In this document: positions 44,332 to 53,108 of the stretch, in pieces | How the letters are laid out: every line of letters starts with the position of its first letter | Numbering within the stretch: the first letter of the stretch is position 1 | Translations under genes and position numbers: made by a program | Notes under the pieces: generated by a model | What the model was told of the DNA's origin: nothing | The model's database searches: none | The model's input: only the letters and a program-made list of their open reading frames with translations | Assembly (NCBI GenBank): GCA_028284445.1 | Contig: JANQRS010000006.1 | Span: 186,001 to 250,000 of the forward strand | Reading direction: 5' to 3' | From: Calditrichia bacterium | GTDB taxonomy: Bacteria > Calditrichota > Calditrichia > RBG-13-44-9 > J075 | Length of the DNA stretch: 64,000 nt

Positions 44332-47300
44332 TTACTGCAGCATCACCATTTTTCTGGCATGCACAAAGCTACCCGCTTCGATTTGATAAATGTAGATACC
44401 GCTGGGAACGGTATTGCCCTTGTTATCCAATCCATCCCATAAAGCCTGCTGACTACCGGCACCCTGGAATTCATTAACCAGCGTCCGCACTTCCTGTCCC
44501 AGGAGGTTGTAGATCCGCAGCGATACCTGAACGTTATCGCGCAAGTCATAGCGTATTAACGTGGTTGGGTTAAAGGGGTTCGGATAGTTTTGATGCAAAG
44601 CAAATTCATCTGGCAAGGTATTACCAACGTCAATGCTCACTACCAACGGCGTCATGAAGCTAAAGCTGGTGGTGCTTGAGGTGCTGCTCGTACCATCACT
44701 GGCGATAACTTCCCAGTCATAGCTGCTATCCAGAGCCAGATCACTACCGGAATAGCTGTAGGTAGTTCCGCCAATTCCCGCTTCGCTAAATACAACGGTT
44801 GTACCATCCAGAATATTTAAGGTATAAGTTACCGGATCACTGTCTGTGGCGGCTTCCCATTCAAAGGTAATATTAACATTGCTGCCCACGGTATCTCCGT
44901 CAGCAGGACTCAACAATGCAAAAGCCGCTGGCGGGGTATTGCTGCCGTCTTCGGGCGTCAAGAGATACTCAACAGTGTTCTCGAGCATATTGGCCATTGC
45001 TACACCGTCGTCAATATCGTCATAGTTAAATGCAAAGTAGACAATTTGAGCGCTGGCAGGATCTGAATTATCATCATAAACCGATACGCCAGCAGTATTT
45101 GGATTGCTGGAATTCTCGAAGATCAGGTATGCACCGTTAATGGCATTCATGGCATCCTGTGTTGCCCAGTTATTGCCGGTATAGTTAACTACCAGCGGGC
45201 TGGGAATTGCATGAGGCGCGGTCACAATCGGATGACTTGCCTGCGCGGCAATCACATTGAGATCACCGGCATTATCCGTTTCCCAATCATCTGTATGCAG
45301 CACCTGGGCAGCGAAGTCCGGATACCCCGGCGCGTCTACGGCATCGTAGCCAACTTCTCCACCTTCAACGATCAGCTTGTTGGACGGGTCTGCAACCCAA
45401 TCTTGCAGGGCTGTCCGGTAAGCAGCATCAGCAACCGGATCTTGATTAAACCCACTGGAGGAAATAATCAGATCGTAATTGCCCCAGGTCGTCGGGTCGC
45501 TTGTTGCAGCATCTTCCACTGGCGCCAGAAAACCGATATCGGTTAGCGCTGTAGAAATGGTAGTTGCAGTTTTGCCGAAAGGATGCTTGGTCAAATCGCG
45601 AACGAAGCTACCTTTTTCAGTAGTGCCTTCGGTTTTCCCTGCCGAATCGTCATCCAGGATCAGGACAACGCCGCGTACATCGATAACTGTAAATGAGTAA
45701 GAACCGCTGGCAGGACTAACAGTCTGATTGGCACTGCCGGACGCATCTGTTGCGATAATTTGATAGGTCACGACATCACCAATCGCAACAACGGTTGTAT
45801 CAACATCGAAATCGCCGGACCAGTTGTCACCGCTGGTATTGCTCAAGGCAAATGAGCCGGTAACTGCACCGCTATTGATATCGTAGTCGACCGTTACGCT
45901 GCTCAGACCAATGTTATCAGTAACAGTGGCTGAGATGCTCGCCGGCCAGGTAACAAATGCCTGATCATTGAGCTCAGTATGTGTGATAACCGGTGCTTCG
46001 GTATCCGCTCCGGTAGTAAAGGAGTGGAAATTCGCCGGCGCGCCGGAGGGCGAAGTGGTAGCGAGATCGAGATCATCGATCGCCAGAATATAGTAGCTGT
46101 AAGTCGCAGCTGCGCCGGTTCCGGGAATATCCGCAGAATATTCGCCATTGGTCAGAACCATATTAATGGTATCCGCCAGAGCATCACCATGAATGAGCTG
46201 CACACTGGTCAGCGTGCTGCCACTGGAAATGGCTGCTGATACGGTATAAGGCCCATTCAGGTCTTCTGTATCAACAAGCGGTGTGTGAGTAATTGCCGGA
46301 CCAGGAACGGTAACGTTGTAGCCACGTGCCTGAAAATGCCCAACGATTGCGTCCAGGTTCGCGCCACCGTAATTGTCAATATCGGCCTGAATAAATGCCT
46401 GGGCAGCATCTTCCTGACTTGTAGCGGAGTTGGTCATCGACAGGGCTTCCAGGAAGTTCAGGTCTGTCGCTTCACGGCCGATGTCATCATAAATCAACAT
46501 CAGGGTTGTAGCCCACATCTGACCGTCCGTATGAATCTGGCCAACGAGTCCACCGGGATAAGTAGCGGTCACATCGGTGACGCGCCCACCCCAGAATTCG
46601 TTATGACCGTCCCAGTGAAATACCCAATTGTATTCCGGGTCGCTGGCGTCCCAAAGACCGAGACTGCGAACATAGGACTGCGCCCAGTAGTCGCCGCAGC
46701 CTTCGCTGAGTCCGTCCACCTGAGAGAGGCTGCCATTGGTCAGCCAATCATGCAATCCATGTCCCAGCTCGTGGAGAATCACGTCCGGATCTTCGGCATC
46801 ATCAACCCCGCCTTCGCCGAAGGAGAGCTCACCGGTCGCCGGAGAGTATGAAGAGTTGTCTGCACCGTTCCAACCACTGGGATCGGCTTCAACACCGGTT
46901 GTATATTGAAATGGCATCAGGCTGAATCCGAGCGTCTCGTTAATGTAGCGCATGGACTTATCAAGGTGATAGTAGACATTGGCTGCTTCGAAGTCATCGG
47001 CGCTACGGGTAAACAACCAATTGTTGTCTGCACGGCTAAATTCGCCGTTCAATGGTGCTTCTACGTCTTCAATGTTCGCATAGGGACCTTCGAGGTGATA
47101 CAGCGAGCCGTCAAAGGTAATGTCCAGCAAGGTCACTTGAACTGCATAGGCGGTCAGTGAATCACTGTCAGCATCATCATTATCACCGAATTGACCACCG
47201 GCCTGATATTGCGCGCCAGCCCGGGTCAATGGATCCGGATCGAACACATTGGCCGTACCTTCTTCGACGCTGTAATGGCCTTTGCGGTGACTGCCGTAGA

Positions 47301-47985
47301 GGTTCTTGTCTTCCAGACGGAAGAGCTCACCGGTATGCGCATCCACCAATACTTCCCAGGTGCCAAAGGTGTCTTCCGACGGCACAACGGTAATCTTGTG
47401 GGCCAGTCGAGTGGTATTGGCGTTGTGATAAACAACTGTTTCCTTTGCCTGATAGCGGATGGCGCCTTTCACATCCAGATACTGCAGGGCGATCGACTCA
47501 GCGGCATCAATTGAGATTTTCGGCGTGGCATCTTTCAGGGTCGCCAGCGGCTTATAACTATTCATGACGAATACTACCTGCTGTGAGTGATTGAGGCTCA
47601 CAGCAATGTCCCCACCATAAACCGGATAACCGGCAATGTGCTGGAGGAAACGAACCCGTAAACCAGCTGGTGTTTTGCGGGTATTGGTATGAACCAATTC
47701 GTTCACACCGTCGGCGATTTTCAGAAAGGCGGCATTTTCAGTCAAATATTGCCTTGCCATCTCTTCCGGCGAAGCCGCCTTCACCTGATATTTAACATCA
47801 TAGAGCGCAACAGGTGCGCCGGTTGTCTTACTGACCCGCATTTTGTCCATACGGTATGTCTGCTCAACCGCATCAGGGATGATTTCGACATGCCGCTTTT
47901 CCACTGCTTTTTGAGCGAATACACCGCCACACAGCGTCAAGACAAGCAAGATCATTAGCATGTTGCCAGCTTTAGAATTCAGCAT
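44332..47985 (-). CDS. Fungalysin-type (M36/M4-like) metalloprotease, type IX sorted
   Basis: 1217 residues from ATG 47985 (AGGAGG 12 bases upstream). The order is a signal peptide (MLMILLVLTLCGGVFAQ), propeptide of the FTP/PepSY kind (residues ~30-230), and catalytic domain with HELGH at 405-409 and the third zinc ligand Glu about 428 in EGCGDYW. Two Ig-like segments follow (ITHTELNDQAFVTWPASISA), then a glutamine-amidotransferase-like alpha/beta region (VVLILDDDSAG, YDLIISSSGFNQD, NKLIVEGGEVGYD), an FN3/cadherin-like unit and a type IX tail (QNYPNPFNPTTLIRYDL to RKMVMLQ). It is an extracellular protease, probably degradative. Confidence 0.9.
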   Translation of the reverse strand: MLNSKAGNMLMILLVLTLCGGVFAQKAVEKRHVEIIPDAVEQTYRMDKMRVSKTTGAPVALYDVKYQVKAASPEEMARQYLTENAAFLKIADGVNELVHTNTRKTPAGLRVRFLQHIAGYPVYGGDIAVSLNHSQQVVFVMNSYKPLATLKDATPKISIDAAESIALQYLDVKGAIRYQAKETVVYHNANTTRLAHKITVVPSEDTFGTWEVLVDAHTGELFRLEDKNLYGSHRKGHYSVEEGTANVFDPDPLTRAGAQYQAGGQFGDNDDADSDSLTAYAVQVTLLDITFDGSLYHLEGPYANIEDVEAPLNGEFSRADNNWLFTRSADDFEAANVYYHLDKSMRYINETLGFSLMPFQYTTGVEADPSGWNGADNSSYSPATGELSFGEGGVDDAEDPDVILHELGHGLHDWLTNGSLSQVDGLSEGCGDYWAQSYVRSLGLWDASDPEYNWVFHWDGHNEFWGGRVTDVTATYPGGLVGQIHTDGQMWATTLMLIYDDIGREATDLNFLEALSMTNSATSQEDAAQAFIQADIDNYGGANLDAIVGHFQARGYNVTVPGPAITHTPLVDTEDLNGPYTVSAAISSGSTLTSVQLIHGDALADTINMVLTNGEYSADIPGTGAAATYSYYILAIDDLDLATTSPSGAPANFHSFTTGADTEAPVITHTELNDQAFVTWPASISATVTDNIGLSSVTVDYDINSGAVTGSFALSNTSGDNWSGDFDVDTTVVAIGDVVTYQIIATDASGSANQTVSPASGSYSFTVIDVRGVVLILDDDSAGKTEGTTEKGSFVRDLTKHPFGKTATTISTALTDIGFLAPVEDAATSDPTTWGNYDLIISSSGFNQDPVADAAYRTALQDWVADPSNKLIVEGGEVGYDAVDAPGYPDFAAQVLHTDDWETDNAGDLNVIAAQASHPIVTAPHAIPSPLVVNYTGNNWATQDAMNAINGAYLIFENSSNPNTAGVSVYDDNSDPASAQIVYFAFNYDDIDDGVAMANMLENTVEYLLTPEDGSNTPPAAFALLSPADGDTVGSNVNITFEWEAATDSDPVTYTLNILDGTTVVFSEAGIGGTTYSYSGSDLALDSSYDWEVIASDGTSSTSSTTSFSFMTPLVVSIDVGNTLPDEFALHQNYPNPFNPTTLIRYDLRDNVQVSLRIYNLLGQEVRTLVNEFQGAGSQQALWDGLDNKGNTVPSGIYIYQIEAGSFVHARKMVMLQ

Positions 47986-48018
47986 AGGTTTACAATTCCT
48001 CCTTCTTAAGTAAAGCAC

Positions 48019-48426
48019 TTTAAGATGCCCAGATTATTATCGGTACCAAATCCGCTAGTTTCAGTATTTATGCGGTATTTTATCAAACTACAAAGCTATT
48101 AGCCTTCCGGCAAACTGAATCGACACCTTTTGCCGAAAAGTTCGCAAATTTTGTCGAGCGACAGCAAGTCGATTCCCGGACTTTTTCCTACGTAGTGTAC
48201 ATACATGCTATAAAAACAACACCCTACGAAATAACGGAAAATATGGCGCGGTTTTCGCATTCTTTACTGTCAGTCACATAAAACTGTCGGGGAGAACTGT
48301 TTTGAAGAAAATGTTGGCGCTTTTCTTATTTCATCTGGTTGGGATCATTACGCTTATCTTTGCACTCTTACATTCCTGTGACATCGAATCATTCGCAGCA
48401 AATTAAGTAATGCGTATTCAGCGTTG
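48019..48426. other. Intergenic region upstream of the metalloprotease
   Basis: 408 bases. It contains the start region of the leftward protease gene and one tiny plus-strand ORF (48302-48406). The CTACGTAG palindrome near 48188 and a TATAAA at about 48209 are the only other landmarks. No promoter for the protease could be fixed with confidence. Confidence 0.5.
48302..48406 (+). CDS. Possible 34-residue lipoprotein-like peptide
   Basis: A TTG at 48302 lies 7 bases after GGGGAG (48289-48294). The product reads LKKMLALFLFHLVGIITLIF, then ALLHSC and DIESFAAN. A lysine start, a hydrophobic core and a Cys in a lipobox-like LLHSC fit an exported lipopeptide or a one-helix membrane peptide. An in-frame ATG at 48311 is too far from the site. 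No homologue recognised; the call rests on the ribosome-binding site and signal-like pattern only. Confidence 0.35.
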   Translation: MKKMLALFLFHLVGIITLIFALLHSCDIESFAAN

Positions 48427-50286
48427 CTACACAGGCAAATTACCATTGCGGCGCTGAAAAAGCACCTGGTAGAGGCGCATCTTTTGTTGACGCCCCTTGA
48501 TTTGGTGTGTACCAAGACTATTGGTTACAAACTTGTCCTGTACTTCCTGGAAAGTGGTTTCACTGATAATGACGTCGGTATCGAGCGGCTTTGTGAGGCT
48601 TTCCATTCGGGAAGCAATATTGACGGCATCGCCAATAGCAGTAAATTGTGAGTCTTCGTCTACACCAACGCTACCAACCATCACCTCGCCGGTATTGATG
48701 CCAATGCCGAGCTTCAGCGGAGGACGATGCTGCATACCAATCAAGGCGTTGAAATTCTTGATGACCGCCTGCATTTCCAGGGCAGCCATAACTGCACGCG
48801 CAGCATCATCTTCGCGCGGAATCGGCAGTCCGAATACGGCCATAATTCCGTCGCCGCTATAGCGGTCGATTGTGCCGTCATATTTGGATAGAACCTGGGT
48901 CATCAAATCAAAATATTTATTGAGTAGCTGAACCACCTGATCCGGCTCCAACTGCGATGAGATCTCTGAAAATCCGCGGATATCGGAGAAAAGCATCGTC
49001 GCCTTGGTCTTCTTGGCGTCTACTGCTTTTATTTCCGGCGCCTTGATGAGATCGTCAACAGTCTCGGATTCCGTATAGCGGCTAAACATGCCCTTGATCT
49101 TCCTCTTCTCCATATCGGTGTTCACCTTGCGGTAGACGAAGATACCGGCAAGGATTATCGGTACGGAGACAGCTATGGTTGCCAACGGTAAAATCACATT
49201 GGCAACCATAAATAGCGTCAAGGCAAGCATGAAGTACCCGACAAGAATCTCCGCTGCAATCAACATCCCCAACCAGGATCGCACAAAAACGAAACTCATT
49301 GCGCCGAAAACCGAAATGACCATCAAGAAAATAAAATGGGTAAACGGGCTCATTTTGTAGAGGTAATTTTGCTCCAGCATGGTCGCGGCAATATTGGCAT
49401 GAATTTCCAAATCCGACATAGCGCGGCTTCCGTCCGCGCCGGCATAAGGCGTATCGTACCTCAAGCCGACATCCGAGGCTGTCACGCCAACCATGACCAG
49501 CTTATCACGGATAGCCGAAGGCTTAACCGCCCCGCTGAGCACATCATGGGCTGAAATGGTTGTAAATGAACCCGCTGGCCCGCGAAAGTTCACGTAGGTT
49601 TCATCCGGCTCGTAACCACCGAGCCCGAGACGAGCCAGTAGTTGTTGATTATGATCGATGGGGTGGATGTTAAGCCACCTGCCAACAGCTGCCAGAGCAA
49701 ATGGCGGTAAGATTTCACCACGAAATTTTATTTGGAACGGAAACTGGCGAATAACGCCGTCGGAGTACGGTACCTGATTGGCGACGCCGACTGCGTAAAC
49801 AGCATCATCGAAAAGGTCAACCGGGCTGGTAAACACGGTTTCAATGTTACGGGCCTTCTTCACCCCGTTACGTTGTTTTTCAATTTGCTGAAATCGCGCC
49901 GGCGCCACGGCATTTCCGGCAAAACGCATACTTTCAGCGAATTCCTCATCCTGCCCCGGGAACAGGAATTGACGCGATTGTGAGAAATCGTAATCATAGG
50001 CGATGACATGAGCGCCGCGCCTGGCCAGTTTTTTGAAAAGTTGATTATGAATTGCCGGTGACCAGGGCCAACGCTGGTCTACCCTGGAGAGAGAGGAATC
50101 ATCTATGGCGATAAGTACAATGTCGGGATGCACGGTTTTGGCACCGCGCTTATCGAAGAGTTGATCAACAAGAGCGACATCCAGATGATCTGTCCAACCG
50201 AATAGATAGCCAAAAATATACACAAACAGTGCAACACCAAGGCCAACTATCATGCTGGCGAATAATTTTCTTTTAACTGTTAACAT
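48427..50286 (-). CDS. CHASE2-domain adenylate/guanylate cyclase
   Basis: 619 residues: an N-terminal membrane helix, a periplasmic CHASE2 sensor (residues ~40-320: HPDIVLIAIDDSSLSRVDQRWPWSPAIHNQL, FVNFRGP-like VNFRGPAGSF, DKLVMVGVTASDVG), three closely spaced helices (~320-400) and a class III cyclase domain. Metal aspartates are in LFSDIRGFSEIS and YSGDGIMAVFG, and the C-terminal substrate region is GIGINTGEVMVGSVG. It makes cAMP or cGMP; GTP/ATP preference cannot be decided. It seems monocistronic. Confidence 0.94.
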   Translation of the reverse strand: MLTVKRKLFASMIVGLGVALFVYIFGYLFGWTDHLDVALVDQLFDKRGAKTVHPDIVLIAIDDSSLSRVDQRWPWSPAIHNQLFKKLARRGAHVIAYDYDFSQSRQFLFPGQDEEFAESMRFAGNAVAPARFQQIEKQRNGVKKARNIETVFTSPVDLFDDAVYAVGVANQVPYSDGVIRQFPFQIKFRGEILPPFALAAVGRWLNIHPIDHNQQLLARLGLGGYEPDETYVNFRGPAGSFTTISAHDVLSGAVKPSAIRDKLVMVGVTASDVGLRYDTPYAGADGSRAMSDLEIHANIAATMLEQNYLYKMSPFTHFIFLMVISVFGAMSFVFVRSWLGMLIAAEILVGYFMLALTLFMVANVILPLATIAVSVPIILAGIFVYRKVNTDMEKRKIKGMFSRYTESETVDDLIKAPEIKAVDAKKTKATMLFSDIRGFSEISSQLEPDQVVQLLNKYFDLMTQVLSKYDGTIDRYSGDGIMAVFGLPIPREDDAARAVMAALEMQAVIKNFNALIGMQHRPPLKLGIGINTGEVMVGSVGVDEDSQFTAIGDAVNIASRMESLTKPLDTDVIISETTFQEVQDKFVTNSLGTHQIKGRQQKMRLYQVLFQRRNGNLPV

Positions 50287-50680
50287 AGCCGGTTTAACTT
50301 GCTTTGTTTCTCACTTTTTTTGATTGAGCCCCTAGTCTCCTCAATCCAACCGGTAGTTCGCAGCCTCTGTGCTATGGTATGACAGCCAAATTTGCTATCT
50401 TACGGACCATGCCGTCGGGCAGCTGTTGCGATTGCCCGGCACGCCTTGCTGCTTGCTGCAGCCAGTGAGCCGGCCCATTCACTTATCCCCAAAAGAATGT
50501 CAATTATACACCACGCCGGAAAATCCGGCTTATGCTTACCCCACACAGAACAGACAATTTATTTTTCCTGGTACCAACTTCGGTAAAAATAAAGTCTTAC
50601 GGATAGTAAAGTTAGTTTGGGATTAAAGAAAAAATCGTGACAGATGACCATTTCAGAAAAATGTTCTTCTGAAAGCCGAC
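50287..50680. other. Intergenic region between cyclase and SMI1-like genes
   Basis: 394 bases upstream of the leftward cyclase and downstream of the SMI1-like gene. A GCCGGA-AAA-TCCGGC hairpin is at 50515-50529. A TATAAT on the minus strand next to it has no matching -35. The 85-codon plus frame at 50369 has no protein-like pattern. Confidence 0.5.
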
Positions 50681-51232
50681 CTATTTCCAGACCTGCCACC
50701 ACTTCCTGGGAAGGGATTTTTTGTAGCGTTTGTAGTTTTCGAAGATCTCCTGCTCCGCCGCAAAGTAGGGGTGGTTGAAGCTTTTTCGTCCGGTGGCTAT
50801 CTTCTCGATAAAGATGTAGTGTAGCTTTATCCAGATATCGAATGAGTCGGCCAAATGGGCATATCCGAAGGGGTCGTGGCTGCACTTATACACAGCATAT
50901 TCCGTCCGGCCGGCCTTGGGATTAAAGGCGAAAAAATTGCCGAGACTATCTGCCGCGAAGGGGACCAGGCCATGCATTTCCCAGTTGGTTTCATCCAGCA
51001 CAAACAGAGAATGTGGTGGCAAGAAGCGAGCACCAAAATAATCGGCAGCGCCGGCATAAGATAGAAACTCAATATACGACTCTGGTAAAGTGAGGTCATA
51101 ACGTGACATAACCTGCTGCAGAACGCTGCGCTTCACAGGTGTCTGCCGGACAAGCCTGCACTCACCCATGTCCTTGTCGTAGAACTGATTCTTCTCAATC
51201 GCTTTTATAAAATCAAGAACTGTCAACTGCAT
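50681..51232 (-). CDS. SMI1/KNR4 (SUKH) family protein
   Basis: 183 residues. The SUKH pattern is present: YDLTLPESYIEFLSYAGAADYFGARFLPPHSL, then LVPFAADSLGNFFAFNPKAG and WIKLHYIFIEKIA. Such proteins act as immunity proteins for polymorphic toxins or as small regulatory binders. No toxin gene is adjacent here; the only neighbour is a zinc-ribbon protein 47 bases upstream on the same strand. Cytoplasmic, with a basic tail KRYKKSLPRKWWQVWK. Confidence 0.8.
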   Translation of the reverse strand: MQLTVLDFIKAIEKNQFYDKDMGECRLVRQTPVKRSVLQQVMSRYDLTLPESYIEFLSYAGAADYFGARFLPPHSLFVLDETNWEMHGLVPFAADSLGNFFAFNPKAGRTEYAVYKCSHDPFGYAHLADSFDIWIKLHYIFIEKIATGRKSFNHPYFAAEQEIFENYKRYKKSLPRKWWQVWK

Positions 51233-51279
51233 GTCGTACTAATACTCCCAGGATATTTGTCCGATCTGCAAGTCAGTGA

Positions 51280-51495
51280 TCAGGAATTTGACTGATCCCC
51301 GCTTGCCGTCGATACCCCTTGACTCCGATCCCCGGTTTCGGATTCTTTTACCATGTAAAGATGCTTTTCTCCGCACCACGGACAATACCATTCTTTCCGG
51401 CTGCTGTCGGCGTCTCCAATTGTCCACCATTTTCGACATGATGGACAATTGAAGTGTGCTAATTTCTCAATAAAGATATAATTCTGTTCGCTCAT
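51280..51495 (-). CDS. Small zinc-ribbon protein (71 aa)
   Basis: Two CPxC knuckles, C17-P-S-C20 and C38-P-W-C41 (FNCPSCRKWWTIGD, EWYCPWCGEKH), form a compact zinc ribbon followed by a Ser/Gly/Asp-rich tail. It shares the stretch YIFIEKxA with the SMI1-like protein downstream, so the two may be functionally linked. No specific function is known. Confidence 0.65.
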   Translation of the reverse strand: MSEQNYIFIEKLAHFNCPSCRKWWTIGDADSSRKEWYCPWCGEKHLYMVKESETGDRSQGVSTASGDQSNS

Positions 51496-51518
51496 AGCTA
51501 TCTTTAGAAAATATTCCC

Positions 51519-52871
51519 TTATTTGAGCAACACCATCTGCCTTGTTTGCACATGGCTATTTGATGTTAATCGATAAAAATATATACCGCTGTGATATCCC
51601 GCTGCATCCCATCGCAGCGTGTGGCTGCCTGCCTGCCAAACCCCATCGGCCAGCGTCGTTACTTTTTGGCCACTTATATCAAAGATTTCCAGCGTGATAT
51701 CACTCTCGGCGCTCAGCGAAAATTCGATCCGGGTTGAAGGATTGAACGGGTTAGGAAAATTCTGCGCTAGCTCGAAATCTGCAGGCACCGGCTCCTCTGT
51801 TTCTATCCCGGTAATATTATCAAAAGAGAAAATATAAAGCCCGGTTTCACAATTCACATAGATATTTCCTGACGGCGCAAATACGTAAACCCCAAAAGCG
51901 CCTTTCAAATCCTCACCTTCGCCGGGAAATGTATCGTAATGTCCAACCTCGGTCATATTGGTCGGATCGGTCAAATCGAAGACCTTTATACCGGCGGTGT
52001 AGTAGGACGCGTAGGCGTAGTTGCCGCGAACCTGAACATTGTGAACGGTGGCCGTAGAATCTGAATAGTCATCCACTAGGGTCGGATTTGACAAATCAGT
52101 GATATCATATACGGAAATATCAACCGTTGTTCCTTCGGCGCGCTCGTCGGTAATCAACAAATGCGTGCCATCCTCAGTCGGCCAACCGTTATGATTATAG
52201 ATGATGATCGGCGAATCGATCTGCCCGAGAATGACCGGGTTGGAGCGATCCGAGACATCATAAATATTCGTGCGGCCCGTGCCGTGAAAATCGTATAAAA
52301 TATCACCGATCACCGTTGCGTCGTGACCACCGGTTGAACCACCGCTCCATACAAACGCCGGATTGGCTGGGTCAGTGTTCAAGTCCTGTATTTCCAGCAT
52401 GATATCCGACCCTTCCAGGTAGAGATATCCGAGATCATCGATGAAAATATTGTGTGCCGCCGGAAACCGCCCGGCAACCTGCGGATTGGTCACATCCGTG
52501 ATGTCGATAATGTATCCATCCGGCGATCCGGGACCGGTTACCCGATCAACCATATAGGCATAATTCAACCAGACCTTGACGTCAAATCCCAGCGTTCCGG
52601 GCATAGACGTTCCGACTTCAGTCGGCAGTGACGGCTCTGTTACATCGAAGATTCGCAAACCCATTTCGGTTCCTACCAACGCATACTCTTTCCCGGTAGC
52701 TGCATCAACATATCCCCAAACATCCAGACCTGCTGTTTCGTCCACCGCCGTATGCCCCAGCAATTCGAGCGTCGGTTGCGCCGAGGTCACTGTCAATATT
52801 CCCCACAAAACCATAATCGCAATAGCATGAATAGTGCAACGAATAGTCGCCCCCTTTCCGTATAATAACAT
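51519..52871 (-). CDS. Secreted LVIVD-repeat protein, type IX sorted
   Basis: About 450 residues from ATG 52871 (open to 52922). The signal region is IAIMVLWGILTVTSAQ. Repeats of the LVIVD kind follow (LRIFDVTEPSLPTEVG, YIIDITDVTNPQVAG, NIYDVSDRSNPVILG, SVYDITDLSNPTLVD, KVFDLTDPTNMTEVG), forming a beta-propeller of about six blades (choice-of-anchor B-like). The tail NFPNPFNPSTRIEFSL to RQMVLLK is a type IX sorting domain. Surface or extracellular location; ligand unknown. No clear ribosome-binding site, so the start is tentative. Confidence 0.85.
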   Translation of the reverse strand: MLLYGKGATIRCTIHAIAIMVLWGILTVTSAQPTLELLGHTAVDETAGLDVWGYVDAATGKEYALVGTEMGLRIFDVTEPSLPTEVGTSMPGTLGFDVKVWLNYAYMVDRVTGPGSPDGYIIDITDVTNPQVAGRFPAAHNIFIDDLGYLYLEGSDIMLEIQDLNTDPANPAFVWSGGSTGGHDATVIGDILYDFHGTGRTNIYDVSDRSNPVILGQIDSPIIIYNHNGWPTEDGTHLLITDERAEGTTVDISVYDITDLSNPTLVDDYSDSTATVHNVQVRGNYAYASYYTAGIKVFDLTDPTNMTEVGHYDTFPGEGEDLKGAFGVYVFAPSGNIYVNCETGLYIFSFDNITGIETEEPVPADFELAQNFPNPFNPSTRIEFSLSAESDITLEIFDISGQKVTTLADGVWQAGSHTLRWDAAGYHSGIYFYRLTSNSHVQTRQMVLLK

Positions 52872-53108
52872 TTCTTGTGGCAGCAATATAAGAGAAGGTA
52901 GGAAATTCCAGCAAACAGTCAAGCCGCTGCACCGGAAAGAGTGTACTATTTTTCAAAAATAGTGTCGTGATGTGGGTAACTTTCTGGTGAGACACGGGTT
53001 TTGCAACTTCATGTACAAAAATACATATTCTTGCAGCCGGGAAGCCCGAAAACCGGGCGGGGCAAGGCAAATTGAAAGCAACGATGGACAAGCGAAGGAT
53101 TTTTGCTA

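Noticed and set aside
50369..50626. 85-codon plus-strand ORF between cyclase and SMI1-like gene
   Set aside because: Composition is random (many Cys, Pro and His), with no initiation signal; both flanking genes are on the other strand.
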